64,000 nucleotides of DNA, taken from assembly GCF_001894805.1 (NCBI RefSeq), contig NZ_BCWX01000007.1, positions 1 through 64,000 of the forward strand, given 5' to 3'. The notes under the pieces were generated by a model. The model was not told the DNA's origin. It saw only the letters and a program-made list of their open reading frames with translations, and searched no databases. Shown in pieces: positions 51,733 to 59,189 of this stretch (position 1 is the first letter of the stretch; every line of letters starts with the position of its first letter). This stretch comes from Rhodococcus globerulus NBRC 14531. Lineage in GTDB: Bacteria > Actinomycetota > Actinomycetes > Mycobacteriales > Mycobacteriaceae. Position numbers and translations under genes: made by a program.

Positions 51733-51746
51733 ACCGTCCGGACGGT
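51733..51746. promoter_or_regulatory. Perfect 14-bp palindrome ACCGTCCGGACGGT
   Basis: Fully symmetric, with no spacer, of the kind bound by many TetR regulators. It lies 18 bases upstream of the possible small membrane gene and 154 bases upstream of the NAD-binding protein gene. No TetR gene is adjacent. Confidence 0.6.
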
Positions 51747-51855
51747 TTGTAGAGACTTTGGTCGCAAGTTGGATGAAAGAGACCAATCGTTGCAGGTCAA
51801 ACGTTCAGTTGGTGCTCCGGCATACTCCGCCCCGACACCGCTGCGTAGTGTGTTC

Positions 51856-51885
51856 GCAGAATTCGACAACGCAGAATTCGACAAC
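51856..51885. repeat. 15-bp perfect tandem duplication
   Basis: The unit GCAGAATTCGACAAC occurs twice in a row, 15 bases upstream of the NAD-binding protein start. It may be a recent slippage product or paired protein-binding sites. The rest of 51555-51899 holds only the possible small gene and the 14-bp palindrome. Confidence 0.8.
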
Positions 51886-51899
51886 GGGGGGCAACACAG

Positions 51900-52571
51900 A
51901 TGAAGGTCGTAATTTTCGGGGCAACGGGAATGGTGGGCAACAGTGTTCTGCGCGAGTGCCTGACGGATTCGCGAATCGACACGGTAGTGACCGTCGGCCG
52001 TAATCCGATCACGATCGGCGACGCAAAAATAGTCGACATCGTTCATCGCGATCTGCTTGATCTCACGAGCATCGAGGGAGACCTCATCGGCGCCGATGCC
52101 TGCTTCTTCTGCCTCGGTGCCTCGTCTGCCGGAATGAACGAAACCGACTACACCCGGATCACCCGCGACTTCACGCTCGCTGCCGCGACGACACTCGCAC
52201 GGCTGAATCCGCACATGGTGTTCGTCTACGTTTCCGGCGAGAGTGCCGACTCCACCGAGACCAGCACGACCATGTGGAAGCGAGTACGTGGCGCAACCGA
52301 GAACGCACTGCTGGCACTGCCTCTGACCGTCTACATCTTCCGGCCGGGGTTTATCCGCCCGCGCCCCGGATCACCGTCGAAGACGTGGTGGTACAAGGCG
52401 TTCTATCAACTGTCAGCGGGGTTGTACCCACTGCTGCGCATTGTGCTGCCGGCAAGCGTCACAACAAGTGAGAACATCGGTACGGCAATGATCACTCTCG
52501 CGTCGAACGCCCCTGATCTGCCCGATCGTGTCCTGCGCAGCAACAAGATCAACGAACTCGCGCAGCTCTGA
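51900..52571 (+). CDS. NAD(P)-binding Rossmann protein (epimerase/HTATIP2-like)
   Basis: A 223-residue atypical SDR. KVVIFGATGMVGNSVLRECL (2-21) is the GxxGxxG cofactor motif. ADACFFCLGASSAGMNETDYTRITRDFTLAAATTLARL resembles HTATIP2/YwnB-like NAD-dependent oxidoreductases. It lacks the standard YxxxK, so it may be a redox sensor or a quinone-type reductase rather than a dehydrogenase. It has GGGGGGC upstream of the ATG. It overlaps the convergent permease gene by 23 bases. Confidence 0.83.
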   Translation: MKVVIFGATGMVGNSVLRECLTDSRIDTVVTVGRNPITIGDAKIVDIVHRDLLDLTSIEGDLIGADACFFCLGASSAGMNETDYTRITRDFTLAAATTLARLNPHMVFVYVSGESADSTETSTTMWKRVRGATENALLALPLTVYIFRPGFIRPRPGSPSKTWWYKAFYQLSAGLYPLLRIVLPASVTTSENIGTAMITLASNAPDLPDRVLRSNKINELAQL

Positions 52572-53319
52572 CTCGCCTACCTCGGTAGACGCGGCCTCGC
52601 GCAACCAACTCCACGGCAACAGCTACCGCGCAGGTTTGCGCCAACAACAACCCTGCCAATACAAGGATCTGCACAGCCCCGGCCTGCACCGCGGATCCCG
52701 TCGCAAGCAGAACGCCGACAAACGCTCCGGGCAAAGTCACCAGGCCGACGGTTCGCGTCTGGTCGACTCCTGGCAGCAAAGCGTCGGCGGCGGCAGTTCT
52801 CGCCACCTCCCACCGGGCGTCGCGCTGCGAAAAACCAAGGCTGAGGGCAGCTTCGACCTCACCGTATCGGGAGTCGATGGCGTCGAGTCCACGTTTAGCG
52901 GCCATCGATGTCGCGGTCATAGCGCCGCCCATCACGATCCCGCCGATCGGCACGATCGCAACCCCCTCCAAGGGAACCACCCCTGATATGAGCATGAGTG
53001 GGAGCACAACGGCGATGCCCGCGAGCACAGCGGCACTCAGCCAAACGCCGGAGCGACCGGAGTTCGATCTACGCGCAGCCGTGAATGACGCGGCCGCAAA
53101 CATCCCGATCAGCACGAGTACCGCCGACCAGAGGTGAGCGAGAGCAGCAGCCAGGATCAAGGAAATCGCTGCCAATTGGATGGCGCCACGCACCAGCGCA
53201 CCGGGGACGACACGAACACTGCCGATGCGAGTGAAGCGATAAACGAGCGCCGCCAACACCGCCATCGCCAGACAGAGCAGCCCGAGACGGATACCGGAGT
53301 CGGCTATCGACATGCTCAT
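52549..53319 (-). CDS. FetB-like (UPF0014) ABC permease
   Basis: A 256-residue membrane protein with about six to seven hydrophobic segments. The family-specific region DALLPGVDQTRTVGLVTLPGAFVGVLLATGSAVQAGAVQILVLAGLLLAQ (about 186-235) identifies the FetB/YbbM group, which in E. coli exports iron with the ATPase FetA. No ATPase gene is adjacent, so it may work with an ATPase encoded elsewhere. The C-terminus is Arg-rich. It lies 35 bases downstream of the GtrA gene on the same strand. Confidence 0.87.
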   Translation of the reverse strand: MSMSIADSGIRLGLLCLAMAVLAALVYRFTRIGSVRVVPGALVRGAIQLAAISLILAAALAHLWSAVLVLIGMFAAASFTAARRSNSGRSGVWLSAAVLAGIAVVLPLMLISGVVPLEGVAIVPIGGIVMGGAMTATSMAAKRGLDAIDSRYGEVEAALSLGFSQRDARWEVARTAAADALLPGVDQTRTVGLVTLPGAFVGVLLATGSAVQAGAVQILVLAGLLLAQTCAVAVAVELVARGRVYRGRRVRAARVR

Positions 53320-53354
53320 GACTCACAGTGTTCCGCACGCTGCGTCTGGTTCGG

Positions 53355-53834
53355 TCAGAACACCCATCCACGGAGGGCGACAAAGCGCAGGCCTCCGACG
53401 AGTGCGCTGACTCCGATCACGAGGCCGGCTTGTACAACGCCAGTTGCGCCGGGGAACAGGAAACCCAGTGCGCTGATGGCAGCCGAGCTGGCGAGCAGTC
53501 CGACAAGTGCCAGTCCGCCGCCTTCCCACTGCGCGGTGAACCAGTGGACGCGGTCAGCGGCGTGGAACGTGAGCCGCCGATGAAGTTCGTTGGCAAGAAT
53601 AGTGCTGAGCACCGCGCCCACGGCGTTGGCGACAAGGACTCCGTCGCCATGCAGAGCAAGGAACGCGGCGAAGTACAGGATGTTACTGATGCCGCCGACA
53701 AGAGCGAATCGGATGAGCTGGATGAACGCACCGTCACCGGAGAGAGCCCGCAGTGCGCGGCCCGAGAAGCCGATATTCCGCGTACCCATCATCGAGGTCG
53801 TTTTACTCCCGACCCAGATGTCAGACGTGCTCAT
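53355..53834 (-). CDS. GtrA-family membrane protein
   Basis: A 159-residue protein with a 37-residue polar N-terminus and four membrane helices starting at IQLIRFALVGGISNILYFAAFLAL. ANAVGAVLSTILANELHRRLTF is the GtrA signature. GtrA proteins move polyprenyl-linked sugars across the membrane or assist wall polysaccharide modification. It is divergent from a TetR gene, and two operator-like palindromes lie between them. It may form a unit with the FetB-like gene. Confidence 0.88.
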   Translation of the reverse strand: MSTSDIWVGSKTTSMMGTRNIGFSGRALRALSGDGAFIQLIRFALVGGISNILYFAAFLALHGDGVLVANAVGAVLSTILANELHRRLTFHAADRVHWFTAQWEGGGLALVGLLASSAAISALGFLFPGATGVVQAGLVIGVSALVGGLRFVALRGWVF

Positions 53835-53859
53835 AAATGGCTTCTCTCGTGAAGTTAAT

Positions 53860-53876
53860 CGGAACCATTCGTTCCG
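53860..53876. promoter_or_regulatory. Operator CGGAAC-N5-GTTCCG (copy 1)
   Basis: A 6-bp-arm inverted repeat, 26 bases upstream of the GtrA start. It shares half-sites and spacing with the better copy at 53894-53914. It is probably bound by the adjacent TetR protein. Confidence 0.75.
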
Positions 53877-53893
53877 CTTAGCAATATAACACT

Positions 53894-53914
53894 AGCGGAA
53901 CCGTATGTTCCGCT
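53894..53914. promoter_or_regulatory. Operator AGCGGAAC-N5-GTTCCGCT (copy 2) and TetR promoter
   Basis: A perfect 8-bp-arm inverted repeat with a five-base centre. A TAGACT hexamer at 53923-53928 ends six bases before ATG 53935, suggesting a leaderless TetR transcript whose promoter lies just beside this site. Confidence 0.82.
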
Positions 53915-53934
53915 TAGTGTCGTAGACTGTGAGG

Positions 53935-54639
53935 ATGCCGACAAGTCACCCCGATGCACTAGTGGGATCGTCGGACATTTGCGGACAGCCACGTCTGCGT
54001 GCCGACGCCCAGGCGAACCTCGAACGCATCCTCTGTTCCGCGCGTGAAGTCTTCGGAGCCCAGGGCCTCGATGCCACGCTGGCGGATGTCGCACGTCACG
54101 CGGGCGTCGGAGTCGGCACCGTCTACAGACGATTCGCCAGCAAGGACGAATTGATCCAGGCCTTGTTCGACTCCCGCTGCGCGGAGATCGAATCCCTTGC
54201 GACAACGTCACTCGAGATTCCCGGCGCCTGGGACGGGCTTGTCCACTACCTCGAAGCGATCTCGCGTCGTATGGCAGACAGTCGCGGATTCGGCGACATT
54301 CTGATGGACGCCCGTTTCACGTCCGACGCGTTCACCCGTGCCCGTGCCAGCATCACTCGCAGTACCGCCGCCCTCGTCAACCGTGCGAAGGATGAGGGCA
54401 CCTTGCGCGACGACTTCGAAATCAGCGACGTTCCACTTCTCATCCAGACCATCAAGCTGTCGCAGAATTTCACGGGCGACGATGCTCCGGAGGCATACCG
54501 CCGCGTTCTCGGCTTCATCATCGACGGCTTGCGTGCATCGCGGACCACGCACCGTGAACTTCCCGTGCCGGCCCTCACGACCGAACAACTCGACCACGTC
54601 ATGCACCGTTACGGAAGTGGACCGGACGGCCCCTGCTGA
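53935..54639 (+). CDS. TetR-family transcriptional regulator
   Basis: A 234-residue TetR protein. LERILCSAREVFGAQGLDATLADVARHAGVGVGTVYRRFASKDELIQALFDSR (about 29-82) is the DNA-binding domain of the AcrR-like VGVGTVYRRF subtype; the rest is helical. ATG 53935 follows a TAGACT -10 by six bases and has no ribosome binding site, so it may be leaderless; GTG 53929 is an alternative. It is a paralogue of the TetR at 56301-56960. It may control itself and GtrA, and possibly the convergent exporter. Confidence 0.9.
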   Translation: MPTSHPDALVGSSDICGQPRLRADAQANLERILCSAREVFGAQGLDATLADVARHAGVGVGTVYRRFASKDELIQALFDSRCAEIESLATTSLEIPGAWDGLVHYLEAISRRMADSRGFGDILMDARFTSDAFTRARASITRSTAALVNRAKDEGTLRDDFEISDVPLLIQTIKLSQNFTGDDAPEAYRRVLGFIIDGLRASRTTHRELPVPALTTEQLDHVMHRYGSGPDGPC

Positions 54640-54700
54640 GTCGAGGAGGTCAGGGCCGCCTACTGACCAGTTCATTCAGACAGCGGCCCCGACCTTTGTC

Positions 54701-56200
54701 TCAGTGCACCAGAACCGGTTCACCCTCAGGTGCCGTCGGGAGTAGTCCGCTCCGAACAACCAATGCCGTCAGCACAGCGCCGACCGCAAAAATGGCTGCA
54801 GCCCAGTAGAACGTCGTGGTGTAACTTTCGACGGCGGCCTGCGCCTGCGTGATGGGGTTGACCTCACGGCCGACGAGGTAATTCGTAGACGCGGATGCCG
54901 CGATGGTGCTCAGTAGTGCTGTCCCGATGGAACCGCCCACCTGTTGCATCGTGTTGACCGTTGCCGACGCAACTCCGGCATCTTCGTAGCGCACACCCGA
55001 GGTTGCGCCCTGCATCGACGGCGCGAAGATGCTGCCCATACCGAGGCCGGTGACGACCAGTCCGGGCAGAATGTGGACGGCGTACGTGCTGTCCACCGAA
55101 ATCTGCGCCAGAATTGTCATTCCGATTGCGGCGATCACCATTCCGCTGGTGATCAGGATACGAGGACCGAATCTCGGCAGAAGTACTGCCGTGGACAGCG
55201 TTGCCGCCGTGACGATTCCGAACACCATGGGCATGAAGGCCAGACCGGTCACGATCGGCGTGTATCCGAGGATCAACTGCATGTAGTACGTCAAGAACAA
55301 GAAGACCGCGAACATGCCTGCGCCGGAAAGGAAGATAGCCAGGTACGAGCCGGCGCGGATTCGATCGGTGACCACTCGCAGCGGGAGCAGCGGATGGTCG
55401 GACTTGGTTTGCCAGTAGATGAATGCGGCCATGAATACGACGCCCGCGGTCAGCCACGCAATGGTGGTACCGGCACCCCAACCGTTCGATTCAGCCTTCG
55501 AGAATCCGAAGACGATGCTGAAGAGGCTGATCGACACCAGAACGGTTCCGGGGATGTCGAGTTTCGGCCTGGCTCCGGTAGTGACGTGGGGCGCAAACAG
55601 CAGCACGGCTCCGACCAGCGCGATTGCCGCGAAGAACAGGTTCACGTACAGGCACCAGCGCCAGTCCACCCATTCGGTAAGCGCACCGCCGAGGAGCAAT
55701 CCGATAGCGCCGCCGCCGCCGGCCACTGCGCCGAAGATGCCGAAGGCCTTTGCCCGTTCTGCCGGATCCGTGAAGGTCACCGACAGTAGTGACAGTGCCG
55801 CCGGAGCAAGTAGTGCACCGAAGACGCCCTGACCTGCACGCGCGGCGACCAGCATTTCGAAATTGACCGCCGCGCCGCCGATTGCCGAGGTAACCGCAAA
55901 TCCGATCAGCCCGACGATAAAGGTGCGCCTGCGGCCGAACAGGTCGCTCAACCGGCCACCGAGCAGCAGCAAGCTGCCGAAGGCCAAGGCGTACGCGGTG
56001 ATGATCCACTGACGATCGGAATCACCGAATTCCAATGAACGCTGCGCTGCCGGCAGCGCGATGTTGACGATAGTGGCGTCCAAGACCACCATGAGCTGCG
56101 CAATTCCCAGAACCGCGAGAATCAGCCACCGTTTTGCGTGGTTGTCCCCTGAAGGCGCCGGGGACTTGTCGATTTCAGTCCACTCAGCAGTTTCTGACAT
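54701..56200 (-). CDS. MFS multidrug exporter, DHA2 (EmrB/QacA) family
   Basis: A 499-residue transporter with about 14 membrane helices. The N-terminal QLMVVLDATIVNIALPAAQRSLEF (about 35-58) is the DHA2 signature with the membrane aspartate in TM1. Motif A is GGRLSDLFGRR, and motif C-like glycines follow. It expels lipophilic drugs or metabolites using the proton gradient. It is divergent from a TetR gene with two matched palindromes in between, the classic QacA/QacR layout. Confidence 0.92.
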   Translation of the reverse strand: MSETAEWTEIDKSPAPSGDNHAKRWLILAVLGIAQLMVVLDATIVNIALPAAQRSLEFGDSDRQWIITAYALAFGSLLLLGGRLSDLFGRRRTFIVGLIGFAVTSAIGGAAVNFEMLVAARAGQGVFGALLAPAALSLLSVTFTDPAERAKAFGIFGAVAGGGGAIGLLLGGALTEWVDWRWCLYVNLFFAAIALVGAVLLFAPHVTTGARPKLDIPGTVLVSISLFSIVFGFSKAESNGWGAGTTIAWLTAGVVFMAAFIYWQTKSDHPLLPLRVVTDRIRAGSYLAIFLSGAGMFAVFLFLTYYMQLILGYTPIVTGLAFMPMVFGIVTAATLSTAVLLPRFGPRILITSGMVIAAIGMTILAQISVDSTYAVHILPGLVVTGLGMGSIFAPSMQGATSGVRYEDAGVASATVNTMQQVGGSIGTALLSTIAASASTNYLVGREVNPITQAQAAVESYTTTFYWAAAIFAVGAVLTALVVRSGLLPTAPEGEPVLVH

Positions 56201-56220
56201 GTTCCCTCGCCCGAGCTATG

Positions 56221-56237
56221 CGGAGATGGCTTCTCCG
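56221..56237. promoter_or_regulatory. Operator CGGAGA-N5-TCTCCG (copy 1, exporter side)
   Basis: A 6-bp-arm perfect inverted repeat 20 bases upstream of the exporter start. It shares half-site GGAGA and five-base spacing with the copy at 56262-56278, 41 bases away. Confidence 0.8.
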
Positions 56238-56261
56238 GTTAGCAAAAACGCTACACCCAAA

Positions 56262-56278
56262 TGGAGATCATGTCTCCA
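56262..56278. promoter_or_regulatory. Operator TGGAGA-N5-TCTCCA (copy 2, regulator side)
   Basis: A 6-bp-arm inverted repeat just upstream of a TAAACT hexamer (56288-56293), itself seven bases before the TetR ATG. It is probably the autoregulatory site. Confidence 0.8.
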
Positions 56279-56300
56279 CTTGGCGAGTAAACTGGACATC

Positions 56301-56960
56301 ATGAGCACCGCAATGGAGCGCCCTCTTCGCGCCGACGCCGCCCGCAACAGGCGATTGATCATCGACGCCGCGCGTGAGTTGTACGCGGAAGAAGGCATCG
56401 ACGTCACACTCGACGACGTGGCTCGCCGCGCGGGTGTCGGCGTCGGCACGGTGTACCGACGGTTCGCAAACAAAGAAGAATTGATCGACGGCGTCTTCCA
56501 GCAGAACTTCGCCGACATGGCCGCTGCCACCGAGGCGTCGCTCGCCAACCCGGACCCCTGGGACGCCTTGGTGACATTTGCCGAATTCGCTTGTGGCCGA
56601 ATGTCTGTCAACCGCGGACTCAAGGACGTACTCAACGGAACAGACGAGGGATGCGAGCAGGTCGCGAGTCAGCGATCCATCATCGAACCTGCCGTCGAAG
56701 AGATCTTTCGGCGAGCACGAGACGCCGGAATGCTGCGCCCCGATGCGGTGTCCACCGACCTCTTCGGACTCATCTTCATGGTGGGAGCGGTCACCGAGTT
56801 CGCCCAACCCGTCAACCCGACGGTGTGGCGCCGGTTCCTGTCGGTGATGCTCGACGGACTCCGCGCCGAGGGCAAACACCGAGACCCCTTACCTTTGCCA
56901 CCCCTGACGCCGGACGAGCTGCATGAGGCAAAGCTGATACTCAAATCTCGCAAACGCTGA
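56301..56960 (+). CDS. TetR-family transcriptional regulator of the exporter
   Basis: A 219-residue TetR protein with NRRLIIDAARELYAEEGIDVTLDDVARRAGVGVGTVYRRFANKEELIDGVFQQNF (about 16-70) and a helical ligand domain. It is close in sequence to the TetR 1.7 kb upstream. The start MSTAMERPLRADAARN is family-typical; the open frame further upstream runs through the operators. With TAAACT seven bases before the ATG and no ribosome binding site it may be leaderless. It probably represses the divergent exporter in the absence of a drug-like ligand. Confidence 0.92.
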   Translation: MSTAMERPLRADAARNRRLIIDAARELYAEEGIDVTLDDVARRAGVGVGTVYRRFANKEELIDGVFQQNFADMAAATEASLANPDPWDALVTFAEFACGRMSVNRGLKDVLNGTDEGCEQVASQRSIIEPAVEEIFRRARDAGMLRPDAVSTDLFGLIFMVGAVTEFAQPVNPTVWRRFLSVMLDGLRAEGKHRDPLPLPPLTPDELHEAKLILKSRKR

Positions 56961-56969
56961 ACAGCGCGC

Positions 56970-57173
56970 TCAGATCGCCTCGCGCGGAATGAAAATCCAC
57001 ATCACGAGGTAGATCAGAAACTGCGGTCCGGGCAGCAAGCACGACAGTACGAACAGCAACCGAACAGTCGACGCCTTCCACCCGAAGTAGCGTGCAATGC
57101 CGGCGCACACACCGCCGAACATTGCGCCCGACCGTGCGCGAGTGAGCTTGCGGGTCTTCATCGATGACGTCAT
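56970..57173 (-). CDS. PspC-domain protein
   Basis: A 67-residue protein containing one PspC domain: LTRARSGAMFGGVCAGIARYFGWKASTVRLLFVLSCLLPGPQFLIYLVMWIFIPRE, with one long membrane segment. PspC proteins take part in envelope stress responses. The start MTSSMKTRKL has AAAGG seven bases upstream; a 16-residue longer form is less likely. It is convergent with the TetR gene, nine bases away, and is transcribed alone. Confidence 0.9.
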   Translation of the reverse strand: MTSSMKTRKLTRARSGAMFGGVCAGIARYFGWKASTVRLLFVLSCLLPGPQFLIYLVMWIFIPREAI

Positions 57174-57362
57174 GGATTGACCTTTCGGTACGTGTCGCGG
57201 CGACTGCCGCGTTGACATCAACTATCCGCCGAACTGCCGCGCCGCACATCGGGCGCAGGACCCATCTTTCCGGCCACGGTTCATCCTCAGGTATCAGTGC
57301 TACCCCGAGTCGCAATCAGGGTTGACCCCGACAGAAACGCACCTCAAAACTGAAACCTGTTC

Positions 57363-57368
57363 TAGCAT
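57363..57368 (+). promoter_or_regulatory. -10-like TAGCAT, probable leaderless promoter
   Basis: A TANNNT hexamer ending six bases before the ATG at 57375, with no ribosome binding site between. The same geometry occurs before the genes at 10361, 53935 and 56301. Confidence 0.5.
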
Positions 57369-57374
57369 TGCCGA

Positions 57375-58226
57375 ATGGACGTGAGCTACGAGGGAACCAA
57401 GAGAGAAATCGCTACCGACAAAGGGGTATTGCGTTATCACGAGGCGGGCGACGGTCCACCGCTGATTCTGTTGCACGGATCCGGAATCGGAGTCAGTGGA
57501 TGGCGAAACTACCGCGGCAACCTTGCCACCTTCGCGCAGCACTTCCATTGTTACGTACTGGAATTCCCCGGCTTCGGTATCAGCGATCCCGTCGACGGCC
57601 ATCCCGTCGTCACCGCAGGTTCCTCAGTCACTCGCTTCATGAATGCTTTGGACATCGAATCCGCTGCGATGATCGGCAACTCGATGGGCGGTGTCGTCGG
57701 GTCGAACGTGGCGATGCGGCACCCCGAGCGAGTGAAGAAACTGGTCACGATCGGCGGTGTTGGCCCCAACATTTTCAGCCAGAACCCGAGCGAGGGCACT
57801 CGACTGCTTCAGGAATTTGCCGACGGTCCCACACGGGAGAAGTTGATTCGATGGCTTCGATGCATGGTGCATGACCCCGGCATCATTACCGAAGAACGCA
57901 TCGAGGAACGCTGGGAGAGCGCCAAGGATCCGGAATCCCACAAGAGTCTTGCAGCGATGTACGGGTCCAAAGCCTTTGCCGCGCAGCAGAAAATGACGTC
58001 CGAGTCGAATCGACCACCGTACTGGTCCATGATGCACGCCGTGCAATGCCCGACATTGCTGACCTGGGGCCTCGACGACCGTCAGTGCCCGCCGGACATG
58101 CCGATGATCCCACTACGACTCATACCGAACGCCGAGTTGCACATCTTCCCTAACTGCGGACACTGGGTCATGGTCGAAGCGAAAGAAGCATTCGAACGAG
58201 TCACGCTCGAGTTCCTCCTCCGGTAG
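57375..58226 (+). CDS. Alpha/beta hydrolase, meta-cleavage-product-hydrolase-like
   Basis: A 283-residue hydrolase similar to MhpC/BphD/HsaD enzymes that split C-C bonds of ring-opened aromatics. LILLHGSGIGVSGWRNYRGNLATFAQHFHCYVLEFPGFG (about 31-69), the nucleophile in MIGNSMGGVVGSNVAMRHPERV, the acid in LTWGLDDRQCP and the histidine in NCGHWVMVEAKEAF form the triad. The GSGxGxSGW oxyanion segment favours C-C hydrolases, but an esterase cannot be excluded. No ring-cleavage dioxygenase is nearby. It is probably leaderless. Confidence 0.86.
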   Translation: MDVSYEGTKREIATDKGVLRYHEAGDGPPLILLHGSGIGVSGWRNYRGNLATFAQHFHCYVLEFPGFGISDPVDGHPVVTAGSSVTRFMNALDIESAAMIGNSMGGVVGSNVAMRHPERVKKLVTIGGVGPNIFSQNPSEGTRLLQEFADGPTREKLIRWLRCMVHDPGIITEERIEERWESAKDPESHKSLAAMYGSKAFAAQQKMTSESNRPPYWSMMHAVQCPTLLTWGLDDRQCPPDMPMIPLRLIPNAELHIFPNCGHWVMVEAKEAFERVTLEFLLR

Positions 58227-58240
58227 TGACGCGGCAAGTT

Positions 58241-59020
58241 CTACGGTACGGAGTGGGTTTTGAGCCGAGTCGTCAGGACATGTGCCTGCTCGAGCAGGAG
58301 TCTTCCCAGTTCGGGGATCCGGTCCGGCCGGAATCGAGTCTCGACACCGGTCAAGCTCAGGGCCCACGCCGGCCGTCCCCGTCGGTCGAAGACGGCGGCG
58401 CCCATCCCCCAACTCCCCTCGACGAGGAGAGCCGGATTGACCGCGTAGCCGGCGGCGCGGGTCAGGCTGATTCGACGGCGAACGGCTTCCTCACTGTGGT
58501 CGTCTCCCCACTCCGCGGTGAGATCTCTGCGCGCGAAATAACTGTCGACCTCACCGGCAGGCGAGTGACTCAGGATCACCAGACCAGCCGACGCGACGCC
58601 TAGTGGAAATCGTTTTCCTTCATAAAGCACATGGGATCTCAGGGGAAAGCTCCCCTCCTGCCTCACGACACACACTGTTTCGTCGCCGCGCCGTGCGGAC
58701 AAGAAGGCACTCTCCCCCGTCAATCGGGCCAGATCCTCGAGAACATCGCGCGCCGAGTCGGTGATGTCATATCGACTGCCCGCAGCGGTACCGAGGAGGT
58801 ACAACTCCGGCCCCAGAGACCAACGACCGCTCTTCGCGTCGCGGTCCACCAGACCCTCCTCCGCCAGCGACGTAAGCAGCCTGTGAGCCGTCGGACGAGC
58901 GAGATCGGCCGCCTTGCTCAGCTCAGTGGTCGTTGCACCGTCTGGTTCCGACGCGGCGACCGCACGCAATACCGCTGCCACCCGAGCCACCATGTGCGGC
59001 GCTTGCTCTCTCGATGTCAT
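58241..59020 (-). CDS. IclR-family transcriptional regulator
   Basis: A 259-residue IclR protein. The N-terminal winged helix is VARVAAVLRAVAASEPDGATTTELSKAADLARPTAHRLLTSLAEEGLV (about 11-58) and the C-terminal effector domain includes GESAFLSARRGDETVCVVRQEGSFPLRS and GYAVNPALLVEGSWGMGAAVFD. It is divergent from the CoA-transferase/thiolase operon, and two CGTTCA-N5-TGAACG boxes lie in the shared promoter. It probably controls that operon in response to a pathway acid, like PcaR-type activators or repressors. Confidence 0.92.
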   Translation of the reverse strand: MTSREQAPHMVARVAAVLRAVAASEPDGATTTELSKAADLARPTAHRLLTSLAEEGLVDRDAKSGRWSLGPELYLLGTAAGSRYDITDSARDVLEDLARLTGESAFLSARRGDETVCVVRQEGSFPLRSHVLYEGKRFPLGVASAGLVILSHSPAGEVDSYFARRDLTAEWGDDHSEEAVRRRISLTRAAGYAVNPALLVEGSWGMGAAVFDRRGRPAWALSLTGVETRFRPDRIPELGRLLLEQAHVLTTRLKTHSVP

Positions 59021-59033
59021 GTGACCATCTTAG

Positions 59034-59050
59034 CGTTCACTGAATGAACG
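59034..59050. promoter_or_regulatory. IclR box 1, CGTTCA-N5-TGAACG
   Basis: A 6-bp-arm inverted repeat 13 bases upstream of the IclR start. It is identical in half-sites and spacing to box 2 and probably autoregulatory. Confidence 0.78.
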
Positions 59051-59153
59051 TATTCACGAGAATTGGTCGCCCAGCGACCATTTTCTATCATCTTTCCAGC
59101 CGTCATTGATTGCTGGAGCTGCGCATAGTTGAATTCATCCAGAGAAAAACAAT

Positions 59154-59172
59154 GCGTTCATCAGATGAACGC
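59154..59172. promoter_or_regulatory. IclR box 2, GCGTTCATC-A-GATGAACGC
   Basis: A perfect 9-bp-arm inverted repeat 17 bases upstream of the CoA-transferase start. It contains the same CGTTCA-N5-TGAACG core as box 1. Confidence 0.83.
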
Positions 59173-59189
59173 AAGATGGGGAGATGACG

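Noticed and set aside
54653..54689. GGGCCGC...GCGGCCC stem as a terminator between the TetR and exporter genes
   Set aside because: A seven-base stem with a 23-base loop is too weak to call.
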